Shown here in pieces: positions 45,437-56,604 of a DNA stretch of 64,000 bases (its first letter is position 1; each line of letters begins with the position of its first letter). Location: NCBI RefSeq assembly GCF_024166365.1, contig NC_064819.1:9808501-9872500 (forward strand). The letters are read 5' to 3'. The notes under the pieces were generated by a model. It was not told the DNA's origin. It saw only the letters and a program-made list of their open reading frames with translations, and did no database searches. The position numbers were made by a program, and so were the translations under genes. This DNA comes from Elephas maximus indicus (Eukaryota > Chordata > Mammalia > Proboscidea > Elephantidae).

Positions 45437-46109
45437 GTGGGCTCCGGGCAGGGCCGGGTCGGCCGCTCGGCTGTAGGTCTGGCTGGGCTCCGCGGTTGCT
45501 CTGCGGCTCTCTGTCCCCGGTGTGGCCGGCGCCTGGCTGGATGCTGTGGCTGCGGTAGCGCAGAGCTGGGCGGAAGGCACCGGGCGCCTTGGCGCGGGGA
45601 GCGAGGGCGTCGGGCATCTGGCGCTGTCTCCCCTGTCCAGAAGCCTGGAGAGTAACCCATCCTCTGGTTATGGGGCGGTGGCTGGAGAGGAGAGAGAATT
45701 CCCCTGCTCACGAGCTGCAGGGGATATTGCCCTGCTTGGTTGCTCTGTTGTCTCCTTAAAACGCACTGGGGACTTATTTTGTGTGCGTGTGGTTTTTAAG
45801 GTATCGCCAGAAGAGGGGAAAGGAGGGTTAATGTCTGTGGCTGTTAACTGATACTCTTTATGGGCCTCTGTTTGATTAATAGAAGGTGAGAATCCGTCAT
45901 CTGTCTGGTTACTCTATAGCTTTCTGAGTGCCAGGTATTCATCCTGGGAATTTTCCTTGGTCACCCGATGCCTCCGCTGAGGAGCCAGCTTGACATAAGG
46001 GCTAGAGAGGGGAAGAATCCTTCCTGGTGTTTCGTTTCCATCAGTGGGATAGGAAGGGGGGTGTCTGTCTACTGCTATCAAGTAGGAACGTTTATGGGTA
46101 TTTTGTTGA

Positions 46110-46226
<117 letters not shown>

Positions 46227-46245
46227 TGAGTTTTTCCTTTGATGA

Positions 46246-46409
46246 AACCAAAAACAAATCTGTTGCCGTCGAGTTGATTCTGACTCATAATGGCCCTATA
46301 CGACAGAGGAGAACTGACCCACAAGGTTTCCAGGGAACACCTGGTGGACTCGAACTGCCGACCTTTTGGGTAGCAGCCTAGCATAAATGCCGTTGCCATC
46401 AGGGTTTCC
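46246..46409 (-). mobile_element. AfroSINE 20 bp after POGLUT1 exon 2 donor
   Basis: ACCAAAAACAAATCTGTTGCCGTC tail at left, GCCATCAGGGTTTCC head at right. It lies between the exon 2 splice donor and the full-length RTE. Confidence 0.9.
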
Positions 46410-46420
46410 TTCCTTTGATT

Positions 46421-49400
46421 GTTGTTGTTAGGTACCATCAAGTAGGTTCCGACTCATAGTGACCTTATGTACCACAGAACAAAACACTGCCTGGTCCTGT
46501 GCCATGCTCACAATTGTTATGCTTGAGCCCATTGTTGCAGCCACTAGGTCAGTCCGCCTCACTGAAGGTCTTCCTCTCTTTTGCTGACCCTCTACTTTAC
46601 CAAGCATGATGTCCTTCTCTAGGGACTGATCCTTCCTGACAAAATGTCCAAAGTATGTGAGACTCAGTCTCACCGTCCATGCTTCTAAGAAGCATTCTAT
46701 TTGTACTTCTTCCAAGACAGATTTGTTTGTTCTTTTGGCAGTCCATGGTATATTCAGTATTCTTCACCAACACCACAATTCAAAGACATCAGTTCTTCTT
46801 CGGTCTTCCTTATTTTTTGTCCGGTTTTTGCATGCATATGATGCAATTGAAAATACCATGGCTAAGATCAGGCGCACCTTAGTCTTCAAGGTGACATCTT
46901 CACTCTTCAACACTTTAAAGAGATCTTTTGCAGAAGATTTACCTAATGCAGTGCATCTTTTGATTTCTTGACTGCTGCTTCCATGGCTGTTGATTGTGGG
47001 TCCAAGTAAAATGAAATCCTTGACAACTTCAGTCTTTCCCGCATTTATCATGATGTTGCTTACTGGTCCAGTTGTGAGGATTTTTGCCATCTTTGTGTTG
47101 AGGTGCCGTCCGTACTGAAGGCTGGGGTCTTTGATCTTCATCAGTAAGTGCTTCAAGTCCTCTTCACTTTCAGCAAGCAAGGTTGTGTCATCTGCATAAC
47201 ACAGGTTGTTAATGAGTCTTCCTCCAGTCCTGATGCCCCATTCTTCTTCATATAGTCCGGCTTCTCGGACTATTTGCTCAGCATACAGGTTGAATAGGTA
47301 CGGTGAGATATACAACCCTGACACACACCTTTCCTGACTTTAAACCACGTGGTATCTCCTTGTTGTGTCTGCACAACTGCCTCTCGATCTATGTACAGGT
47401 TCCTCATGAGCACAATAAAGTGTTCTGAATTCCCATTCTTCAAAATGTTACCCATTATTTGTTTTGATCCACATAGTCGAATCCTTTGCGTGGTCAGTAA
47501 AACACAGATAAACAACTTTCTGGTATTCTCTGCTTTCAGCCATCAGTGACATCAGTGATATCCCTGGTTCCACCTCCTCTTTTGAATTGAGCCTGAATTT
47601 CTGGTAGTTGCCTGTTGATTTACTGTTGCAACCACTTTTGAGTGATCTTCAGCAAAATTTTACTTGCGTGTGATATTAATGATGATGTTCAATAATTTCC
47701 ACATTCGGTTGGATCACCTTTCTTGGGAATAGGCATAAATACGCATCTCTTCCAGTAGGTTGGCCAGGTAGCTGTCGTCCAGATTTCTTGGCATAGACAA
47801 GTGAGCACCTCCAGCGCTGCATCCATTTGTTGAAACATCTCAATTGATAGTCCATCGATTTCTGAAGCCTTGTTTTTCACCAATGCCTTCAGTGCACCTT
47901 GGACTTCTTCCTTCAGTACCATCAGTTCCTGATCATATGCCACCCCTTGAGATGGTTAAACGTCCACCAATTCTTTTTGGTATAATGATTCCGTGTATTC
48001 CTTCCATCTTCTTCTCATGTTTCTTGCATCGTTTAATATGTTCCCCATAGAATCCTTCACTATTGCAACTGAGGCTTGAATATTCTTTTCATTTCTTCCA
48101 GCTTGAGAAATGCCGAGTGTGTTCTTTTGATTTTCTATCTCCAGCTCTTTGCACATGTCATTATAATACTTTACTTTGTCTTCTTGAGCCACCCTTTGAA
48201 ATTTTTTGTTCAGGTCTTTTACTTTATCATTTTTCCCTTTTGCTTGAGGTGCTTGACATTCAAGAGCAAGTTTCAGAGTCTCTTCTGACATCCATTTTGG
48301 TCTTTTCTTTCTGTCTTTTTAATGACCTCTTGCTTTCTTCGGGTACGATGTCCTTGATGCCTTTCCACAACTCATCTAGTGTTCGGTTATTAGTGTTCAA
48401 CACATCAAATCTATTCTTGAGATGGCCTCTAAATTCAGGTGGGATATATTCAGGGTCATACTTTGGCTCAACTTGAACTTCAATTTTAACTTGAACTTCT
48501 ATATGAGCAATTGATGGTCTGTCCCACAGTCAGCCCCTGGCCTTGTTCTAACTGATGATATTGAGTTTTTCCATCATCTCTTTCCACAAATGTAGTCAAT
48601 ATGATTCCTGTGTATTCCATCTGGTGAGGTCCATGTGTGTAGTTGCCATTCGTGTTGGTGAAAAAGGTATTTGCAATGAAGCAGTCATTGGTCTTCCAAA
48701 ATTCTGTCATTTGATTTCTGTCATCGTTTCTATCACCAACGCCTTATATTCCAACTACCAATCCTTTTTTGTTTCCATCTTTCGCATTCCAATCACCGGT
48801 AATTATCAATGCATCCTGATCGCATGTTCTGTCAGTTTTAGACTGCAGAAGCTGGCCTTAGTGGTTGGTGCGTAAATTTGAATAATAATCGTATTAACTG
48901 GTTTTCCTTGTAGGCATGTGGATATTATCCTACCGCTGACATTGCCATACATCAGGATAAGTACTGAGATGTTCTTTTTGACGGTGAAGGCAATGCCGTT
49001 CCTCTTCAAGTTGTCATTCCCGGCATAGTAGAGCATGTCATATGATTGTCTGATTCAAAATGGCCAACACCAGTCCATTTCAGCTCACTAATGCCTAGAA
49101 TATCAATGTTTATGTGTCCCATTTCATTTTTGACGATTTCCGATTTTCCTAGGTTCATACACTGTATATTCCACGTTCCAATTATTGATGGATGTCTTCA
49201 GCTGTTCCTTCTCGTTTTGAGTCGTGCCACATCAGCAAATGAAGGTCTTGAAAGCTTTACTCCCTCCACGTCATTAGGGTCGACTCTACTTTGAGGAGGC
49301 AGCTCTTCCCCAGTCATCTTTTGAGTGCCTTCCAACCTGGGAGGCTCATCTTCCAGCACTATATCAGATAATGTTCCGCTGCTATTCATAAGGTTTTCAC

Positions 49401-49587
49401 TGGCTAACGCTTTTCAGAAGTAGACTGCTGGGTGCTTCTTCCTAGTCTGTCTTAGTCTGGAAGCTCAGCTGAAACCTGTCCACCATGGCTGACCCTGCTG
49501 GTATTTGAATACTGGTGGCGTAGCTTCCAGCATTATAGCAACGCACAAGCTCCCACAGTACGACAAACCGACAGACAACGTGGGGGA
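46421..49587 (-). mobile_element. Full-length RTE (BovB-like) LINE in POGLUT1 intron 2
   Basis: A 3167-bp element, antisense to POGLUT1, is flanked by perfect TTCCTTTGATT at 46410-46420 and 49588-49598. The 3' end is an (AAC)n-type tail preceded by the GACTC-containing terminus shared with AfroSINEs. The 5' end contains the module also found in the composite SINE. Minus-strand open pieces show an apurinic-type endonuclease region (around 48806-49036), a linker, and RT with FNLYAEQI and an intact YADD motif at 47198-47187. Frameshifts and stops break it into pieces, so it is not autonomous now. Confidence 0.9.
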
Positions 49588-49598
49588 TTCCTTTGATT

Positions 49599-50598
49599 AG
49601 TCTTTGAGAATTTAGTTCTTGTCAGGAGGAAGTAGCTTAAGATCCAGGAGAGACCTTATTTACAGTGGTGAGAGAGCCAAGCATCTTTTGAGAGCAGAAA
49701 AACATGCTTGAGGTGGTTGTCCTATTTTTAAGGAACAAAAATGCCATGGGAGAGGGAAGGCCGAGGTGGTCTCAGCATTTATGCTAACTCCTAGTAGGAT
49801 TGAGTTCATTTAGTTGTCTCTTTTCCCTACTAGACTGAAAGCTTCTTGAGGTCAGGGTCTGCATCGTATTCACTGTTGTATTCCCCAGTACTAGCCCTCA
49901 GTAAGTACTCAGTAGATATTGCCGAATGAACATATTCATAAATGAATATAATAATAAATTTCTGTTGGTTATTTTTGAAGTGTGCAAACTAGGGAGGCAG
50001 CCTTAGGGAGGGAGCGTGGTGTGGTAGAAAGATATCTTTACAGGCTGTCAGGAGGCTTGGGTTGTAGTCCCAGGTCTCCCAATGGTTAGCCCTGTGGCAA
50101 GCCACTTAACTTACTACATACTGAGCATTAAAAGTCATATGGAAGAGTTAAGTTCTGGTTGTTGCTCTCAGCCTGATAGAGTACACGGGGATGGGTGTGG
50201 GCCAGACAGACCAGAACAAGTGAGTCAGACAGCGTTAGACCGTATGGCATAAACCATATCTTCTGTGGGATTCAGAGAAGGGGAGGCCAGTGGGGACGGC
50301 AGTGACTGGGCAGACGTGGGTGTGGCATGGGTGGCATGGAGGAGGAGTATGGATCAGGTAAGGAAGGGGTAATCCAGATGGAGGGAGGGAGAAGAGAAAG
50401 TGACTTTTTACTTCTTGTGGCTTTGCTGTCGATGTTTTAGATCACCTATGGTGCTCCTGGGAAAAAGTGATCATTCTTGCCTTCTTCGTCTCCACTTACT
50501 GTGCTGTCTAATACTAAACCAAAATGCACAGATAGGAAGATGGTGAACGGTATCACTCCCTTGGCCTGCTTTCCTTGATGATCTCCTTTCTTTGCCAG
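49599..50598. other. POGLUT1 intron 2, right part
   Basis: Old repeat-like wording (AGTGTGGTAGAAAG-type near 50020, CCAGTACTAGCCCTCAGTAAG near 49885) but no firm element; no gene. Confidence 0.45.
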
Positions 50599-50742
50599 CG
50601 TCATAGAACAGGATCTGACTCCTTTCCGAGGAGGCATCTCCAAGAAGATGATGGCAGAGGTGGTCGGTCGGAAGCTAGGGACTCACTATCAGATCATTAA
50701 GAACAGATTATACAGGGAAAACGATTGCATGTTTCCTTCAAG
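50599..50742 (+). CDS. POGLUT1: POGLUT1 exon 3
   Basis: The 144-nt exon has acceptor TTTGCCAG (ends 50598) and donor TCAAG|GTAAGA. It completes Gly59 and encodes residues 60-106 plus two bases of Arg107. It contains the family blocks [26 protein letters not shown] and C102, which pairs with C108 of the next exon in the known fold. There are no stops or frameshifts. It belongs to the start of the CAP10/GT90 glycosyltransferase domain. Confidence 0.95.
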
Positions 50743-50942
50743 GTAAGAATAATGAGGAACGTATGTCTTCTGACCTTATTATATATGGGTTTACTTGATA
50801 CTGTTCTCACAGAGAGACCATTTCGGGGACTGACAAGTGAATCCTCCCTCATATTTCAGAGGTACTATAAAATAATGACAAGCTCTTCTCGCCCTGGTAT
50901 TTTTCTTGTGAACCTCTGCCGCCTTTCTCCTCTGTCACTGCC

Positions 50943-51481
50943 TTAGTTTGCTATACCCAGCACAGACTTTTTGAGATTTGTTCGCTGACCTGGCTGAGAG
51001 AATCTTTTGTGTTGTATGAGGGAAATGGTCCTAAGCTCTTCCCTCGGGCTCATCTTTAGCGAGGTCATCCCATGCAGCTGAGGGAACGCCTGTTTCCTCT
51101 CCTGGTGAGGCTTGGGCACATCACTCTGGGTGACGGCTGGGGTTCTGCCCCTTCTCTTCCCCTCCTGGATATAGTGGCTCTGCCCCTTCTCTTCCTCACC
51201 CGGGTGTAGTTGCTGCAGAACACAGGCTGACGAGACTCGGCGGGAGCGAGCTGAGCTGAAGGAGGAGATGAAGCATAGGTCTTTATTGGGTGCCTGTCGT
51301 GGTCTTAGTATTGTTGTACACACTAGTTGAGGAAAGGTGGCAGAGAGTTGAGTGGAGGCGCTGAGGCTACAGATGGCACAGGTGCCACTAGCCACAACTT
51401 CAGGGGTGAGACGTGAGGCAACACGTCCATGGACTGGGGGCCGAGGAGGGGGAGCAAGGAGGGTCACAGGCTGAGCCTACA
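50943..51481 (-). other. Unassigned GC-richer segment, possibly LTR-derived
   Basis: Open over 174 codons on the minus strand, but the product has no recognisable family. The minus strand has CAATAAAG (51288-51281) followed by a C/T-rich stretch, an internal near-duplicate around CCCCTTCTCTTCC (51148 and 51183), and a TGTAGGC start at 51481, all of which could fit an LTR. No matching duplication found. Lies in POGLUT1 intron 3, 200 bp after exon 3. Confidence 0.3.
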
Positions 51482-51566
51482 ATTGGGGTTTAGGCAGCAT
51501 TACATACAACAAATGATAAACCCCTTTTAGGAGTTTTTTTTTTTTTTTGACTCAAATTTTTATTAA

Positions 51567-51765
51567 ATTAACCCAAAAAAGCTTGTTGCCTTCAAGTCAA
51601 TTCTGACTCATATCAACTCTATAGAACTGCCCCATAGGGTTTCCAAGGCTGTAATCTTTAGGGAAGCAAACGGCCACATGTTTCTCCCACGGAGTGGCTG
51701 TGGGTTCAAACTGCTGACCTTTTGGTTAGCAGCCGAGCACTTAACCACCGTGCCACCAGAGCTCA
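51567..51765 (-). mobile_element. AfroSINE long form
   Basis: AAGCTTGTTGCCTTCAAGTC tail, GGCTGTAATCTTTAGGG internal segment, CACCGTGCCACCAGAGCTC head. Confidence 0.9.
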
Positions 51766-51887
51766 TCTTTATAAATTAAAAAAAAAAAATTAGAAGATAT
51801 AAAATCCAGAGGGCATGGTATTTTCTTACCTAAGAGCCTCTTTCTTTTCTAAATGATTCCTATTCTGTCATTAAAAGTAAAGTAAGC

Positions 51888-54800
51888 GTATATTGTGTGG
51901 CGGCGATCGCAGCCGCAGAGGCTTGTACCCGAGTCTCGCTCAGGCCGCAGCCTGCGGAGCCCCAGGCCGGGGCAGGAGCCGCAACGTCTCAGGTTGTGCA
52001 GACGGATGGAGCTCAACCGTTAAGCAAAACGTGGGGACTTAGTTTGTGTGAATTACAGCAAACACCTCAGAAGGCAATGACAGATGGTCTGGAAACCGTG
52101 GTTCCACCTCGAAGTCTACGCGGTGAACTGGTGGGCCCAGTTCGTTGGGATATGTCGAAGAACGCCATGACGACAAGGGAGTGTTTACATCGTTTTTGTG
52201 TAGACTTCATTATCACAGAAGTTGCCACAAAGTGGCAACAAAGAATGTCCTACCTGTCGGGAAAAGTTAGTTTCCAAAAGATCACTAAGGCCAGACCCGA
52301 ACTTTGATGCCCTCATCCGCAAAATTTATCCAAGTCGGTGATGAGTACGAAGGGCACCAGGAGATAGTATCAGCCAGGATCAGCAAACACAACAATCAGC
52401 AAGCACTCAGTCACAGCACTGAGGAAGGACTGAAGTTACAGGCCATGAACAGACTACAGCCAGGCAAGAAACAGCAGATTGAAAATGGCGGTGGAGCCGG
52501 AGATAGCGGTGACACTTGACACCGTAGCAACGCGTGCACACGGCAATCAGGAAGCAGGACCTGGTAACAGTCGGCCCGAAACATCTGATGATCCTGGGCT
52601 TCAGCTTGACAATGACAACGCAGCAGTGGCAATCGGTCCAGTCATGGCTGGTGCTGGTGAAACTGAGTTAGGATTCAGGCCTCATCCCACGCTTACGGAA
52701 GAAAGACGACAGTGCACGGACAAGGCGCGTAATGGCTTCAGGTAATGCCGCTGTAGATCACTTATCCCAGTATCTGGCTGTGAGGCCAGCGTTAGAGGAG
52801 CTTCAAAGCAGAGGGGAATCAAACCAGGTGAACCTTGATACAGCTCGTGAGAAGCAGCATACCATTTATACAGCAGCAGCTTTTGGCTGGTTCATCGTAT
52901 TAAATGGCTCTTTTTCTTTGACATTGGTCAGTGAGAAATACTGGAAGGTGAACAAACCCATGGAACTTTATTATGCACCCACAAAAGAGCACAAATGAGC
53001 TTTTACTAAAAACAATTCTGAGAATGAACTTTTTAGCAGCCTAGTTCTTTAATAGTAAACATGTACCATCTTTACATTTATAGACAGACTCTTGGTTACG
53101 CTGTTCAATTTTCTTTCTGAGCCAGACCAGTTTACACTATTAGAATCTTTCCCCCTTAGTTTAAGATTTCCTATTTGAAAGGGACTGCAGTTATTCAGTA
53201 CTTTTTCTTTACTTTAAAAAATCTGAGTTGTTTTTTTTTCCCACAAAGTGTGGTTCCATTTCAAGGACTCTTTTGACCCAGGAATTTTTCATAGTTGCGT
53301 ATTCTAAAGTGGTAATTCAGTTGGCCATCCTTCTCCTTCTGCCCCAGAGGTCTACAGGATGTTAAATAATATGTATTCTGACTTTTTTTTCCCTCCCCAG
53401 AGTCTTGTATATTTATACTTTTTTATATATAGTATTTTCACGAAGACCAAGACTCAAATTTACTGTGCTTAAAAAACAATTCTCATAGGATTATTATTTT
53501 CATGGTATTTCCTTCCATAATATCTTATTTTAAAAAGAGGTTCTTTATGAACTTAGTGTCCATTGTCATGTGATGTTGTTTTTTTTCCATTTTATCTTGT
53601 AATAATTTTGGAACCTCTGATCCTGGGAAAATGAATCAAACAAAATCTCAGGTTCTGTGAGAACTTGACTCACACAGATTTCACTGAAGAAAGGAAAATT
53701 AGATTGGTCATACGTAGTCTTCAAATGTATATTTAAAAAGGTCTTTTTTTTTTTTTGTATTAGTTCTCTTGTCACTTGAATTTCTTTATTATGTGTGTTT
53801 GATATTTTTGCCTCTTGAGATACCAGAGAGATAGGGAGCTATTTTGCACTTTAGCCTGATGAAAAGTACAAGATACGTTCAAAGTTTCCCTAGTTCTTTT
53901 CTTACTGGTAGCCACATAAGTTCCAAGAATAACATGGCACGTAGAACTAACAATGGAAAAAAAAAGTTTGCTTCTGTATGAAAAATGTGTTTAACATTTT
54001 GGGTTACTATGTCAGTTTATAAATTTGGTACTCTACTAATTACACACTAGAGAAGGAGGTTCACAGAGCTTGAGCCCTGCCTTGGTGTGTAGTGAAAAAT
54101 GATGTTGTAGAAGAATGCCCGCTAGTAACGTTGCTCTCCTCCTGTTGATTTACTTTAATATTGGGGGACAGTGTTAGGTGTTTGGGAGCTAGAAGGCTTT
54201 ATGTGGACAGGTCACAAATAAGATGGACTTGTATATTATTTTTCATCCCTGTCCTGATTATCTGTATGTTTCCAAGTTTGTGTTCTCACAGTATTTACAA
54301 AGACATGGTTGCACTGAGAAATTAACCCCCAAAGCGTTTTTTGATAGGAGGAAGTAGTCCTCCAGTACCATTGTAACCAAAGCCTGTCTAGTCCTTGTAA
54401 ATATTTATCTGTCAATTTTGACACATCGGGGCCAGCTTGATGTTTTAAATCTTTAGCCCCAGTGTGAAAACTTCAAAGGCTTATTCAGTTTTTTACCATT
54501 TTATTGAAGATATTTAAAATCCGTTTTTACAGTTTTTTTGGTAATCTATACCGTGAAATTTCAAAATCATGGGAAATTTTGTATTCGGTTCCTTTTTTGG
54601 TGTAATGTTAAATTGTATAGATTATTAATGCATGTCCACTGACTATAATCCTGGTTTTGTGATATAACTGCTTACATTTTATTGGTGACATATTAGACTA
54701 GTGATTGCATTAAATAACAAATTCCCATTGTGGTTATTAATTGAAGTTTTGTCTTTAAACAAAAAATTATTTGTGGATATAAGCTTTGTGCTTAGAGCGT

Positions 54801-54911
54801 ATATGTGTGCTTATCTCTCAGTATGGGAGGATAAAAACTCTTTGTATCATTAGTGAATTCATTGGATACGTACTCCTTTGCAAAGTATAATTATAGGTAT
54901 TTCATAGAAAA
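51888..54911 (+). pseudogene. RNF2 (retrocopy): RNF2 (RING1B) processed pseudogene
   Basis: This intronless copy of the mRNA for RNF2, the E3 ubiquitin ligase of Polycomb repressive complex 1, includes 5' leader, coding region and long 3' UTR. It is flanked by AAAAGTAAAGTAAGC (51873-51887) and AAAAGTAAAATAAGC (54912-54926), with a short A-run before the second: an L1-mediated insertion. The original ATG is ACG at 51984; the stop corresponds to 52996-52998. The RING zinc ligands are damaged (CPIC reads GPVR), and there are frameshifts, for example after the RING region near 52260-52310 and between 52510 and 52740. The C-terminal part ending YYAPTKEHK is recognisable. It lies in sense orientation in POGLUT1 intron 3 and is not expected to make a working protein. 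Confidence 0.92.
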
Positions 54912-55063
54912 AAAAGTAAAATAAGCAAACAGTGTTACAGAAAATATTCCTCCTTTTTAATATCAGGATTTATATTATTTATTTTTAATAACGTTTGTCA
55001 TAAATTAATACATATTCCCTGCAAAAATATGTAAAAACAACAAAAAAAGAAAATGAAGATCAC

Positions 55064-55525
55064 TGTTAGGGATTGAATTGTGCCCTCCAAAAATATGTGT
55101 TGTAAAACTTAACCTACAGGGTCATTATAAATTGGAATTGACTCAATGGCAACGGGTTTGGTTTTTTTTTGTTGTTTTATGTCTGTAATGATCCCATTTG
55201 GGAGTGGGCCGTCTCTGTTACGTTAATGAGGCAGGATTAGTGTAGGGTGTATTTTGAGTCAATCTCTTTTGAGATATAAAAGAGATTAAACAAGCAAGCG
55301 AGTAAGCACAGATGGGGAAGAGAGATGCTAAGCCATATGAAGGTCTTCCATGAGCAGAAGCTCAGGGAGACAAGGACCTTCCTCCAGAGCTGACAGAGAG
55401 AGAAAGCCTTCCCCTAGAGCCGGCACCCTGAATTCAGACTTCTAGTCTCCTAAACTGTGAGAAAATAAATTTCTGTTTGTTAAAGCCACCCACTTGTGGT
55501 ATTTCTGTTATAGCTAACTAAGACA
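55064..55525 (+). mobile_element. Solo LTR-like element with perfect 5-bp duplication, hosting a SINE fragment
   Basis: Starts TGTTAGGGATTGAATTGTGCC, ends TAGCTAACTAAGACA, flanked by ATCAC at 55059-55063 and 55526-55530. A short AfroSINE 3' piece interrupts it at 55115-55172. Lies in POGLUT1 intron 3. Confidence 0.75.
55115..55172 (+). mobile_element. AfroSINE 3' fragment inside an LTR
   Basis: Only the tail CTACAGGGTCATTATAAATTGG to GGCAACGGG plus a T-run is present; strongly 5'-truncated. Confidence 0.85.
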
Positions 55526-55530
55526 ATCAC

Positions 55531-56390
55531 TTAATACGCTTCTACCCTGAGGAAATCAGTTAGATTTTGATTATCAAGTATCAACGGGAAATAAAGTGGT
55601 AGTGGAGAAAATCACTGAGGTATTTTAAATAGACACTTGTTTCATTATTTGGGAGAATAATAGAGAATTTAAGTACAAAGTATGAGCATAGGGAGATTTT
55701 TAATTTCCACAAATGAGAGAAAATACAAATATAGACACTGTTGGATTTTGAAAGCTTACTCCGTGTTCAGTAGCTAGCTGAACAATTTCCAGGTGAAATT
55801 TATTACTTTCAGAGTTTCTCAAAGGCATGTATCTGCATATTCCGTTCCTCAGAGCGTTTTGGTCAGAATCACAAGGTCCTAGAAATGTCCTAAGGAAGTA
55901 CAGTCCTTTATTCCGTTGACAGTAATCTAGTCTATGGTATTTCTACTATTACACCGCCTACTTTGTGTTACTAATGACACTGACGTTACCTACCCCAGCT
56001 ACATACGGAAGTAAGGAAAACAGAGGCTATAATTGAAATAGAAGGAAATATTCAGAACCAGAGTCCTTAATGAAGTGGGCACAGTTATATAATTCCCATC
56101 TGGCTACAGATAGTATCTTTCTAGATCTAGATACTTTTAGTTTCCCAATTTCAGAAATTTGTATGACATTTTAAAAATTCATCGTTTTGAGCACATTAGA
56201 ATATGAACTTCGCATTTTAAGGAAGAACTGAGAGGTTTTGCTGAGGAACCAAAGGACTATCTAACTAACATAAAGAAATTTCAGATATGGAGAGTAATGG
56301 TGTTTTTTATGACAGCTTTATTGAGGTATGACTGACATAAAATGGACTGGAAACATTTAAGGTGTACGATTTGGTAAATTTTGACATAAC
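55531..56390. other. POGLUT1 intron 3 sequence
   Basis: Nothing recognised up to about 56300; the final part (TGACAGCTTTATTGAGGTATGACTGACAT) resembles the start of an old antisense LINE 3' region. Confidence 0.45.
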
Positions 56391-56604
56391 AAAACAAACA
56401 AAACCAAACTTGATGCTGTCAAGTTGACCTTGACTAATAGTAATCTATTGAACAGAGTGGAAGTGTCCCTATAGGGTTTCCAAGGCTGCAAATCTTTATG
56501 GAAGCAGACTGCTGCATCTTTCTCCCACAGAGCGGCTGGTGAGTTCTAACCACCGACCTTTCGATGAGCAGCTGAGTGCTTAAGCACTGTGCCACCCGGG
56601 CTGC
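56391..56604 (-). mobile_element. AfroSINE long form
   Basis: AAACTTGATGCTGTCAAGTTG tail, GGCTGCAAATCTTTATGG segment, CACTGTGCCACCCGGGC head. Confidence 0.88.

Larger units (their letters stand above)
44930..45700. promoter_or_regulatory. CpG island and promoter region of POGLUT1
   Basis: This very GC/CpG-rich block starts just after an AfroSINE, contains the tandem array and POGLUT1 exon 1, and fades in intron 1. The transcription start is not determinable from sequence. Long overlapping open frames on both strands (up to about 220-248 codons) result from the repeat and high GC. Confidence 0.75.

Noticed and set aside
44730..45655. Long overlapping open frames on both strands (up to 248 codons) with repeated peptide units such as IFVRGGRL or APHKDGRRRR
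   Set aside because: They result from a 48-49-bp GC-rich tandem array that lacks stops in several frames. One frame even starts in an AfroSINE. No conserved protein is recognised, and the real gene start is the POGLUT1 ATG at 45352.
50943..51467. 174-codon minus-strand frame in POGLUT1 intron 3
   Set aside because: No family resemblance and low-complexity composition; the region looks more like repeat or LTR-derived sequence with an AATAAA signal.
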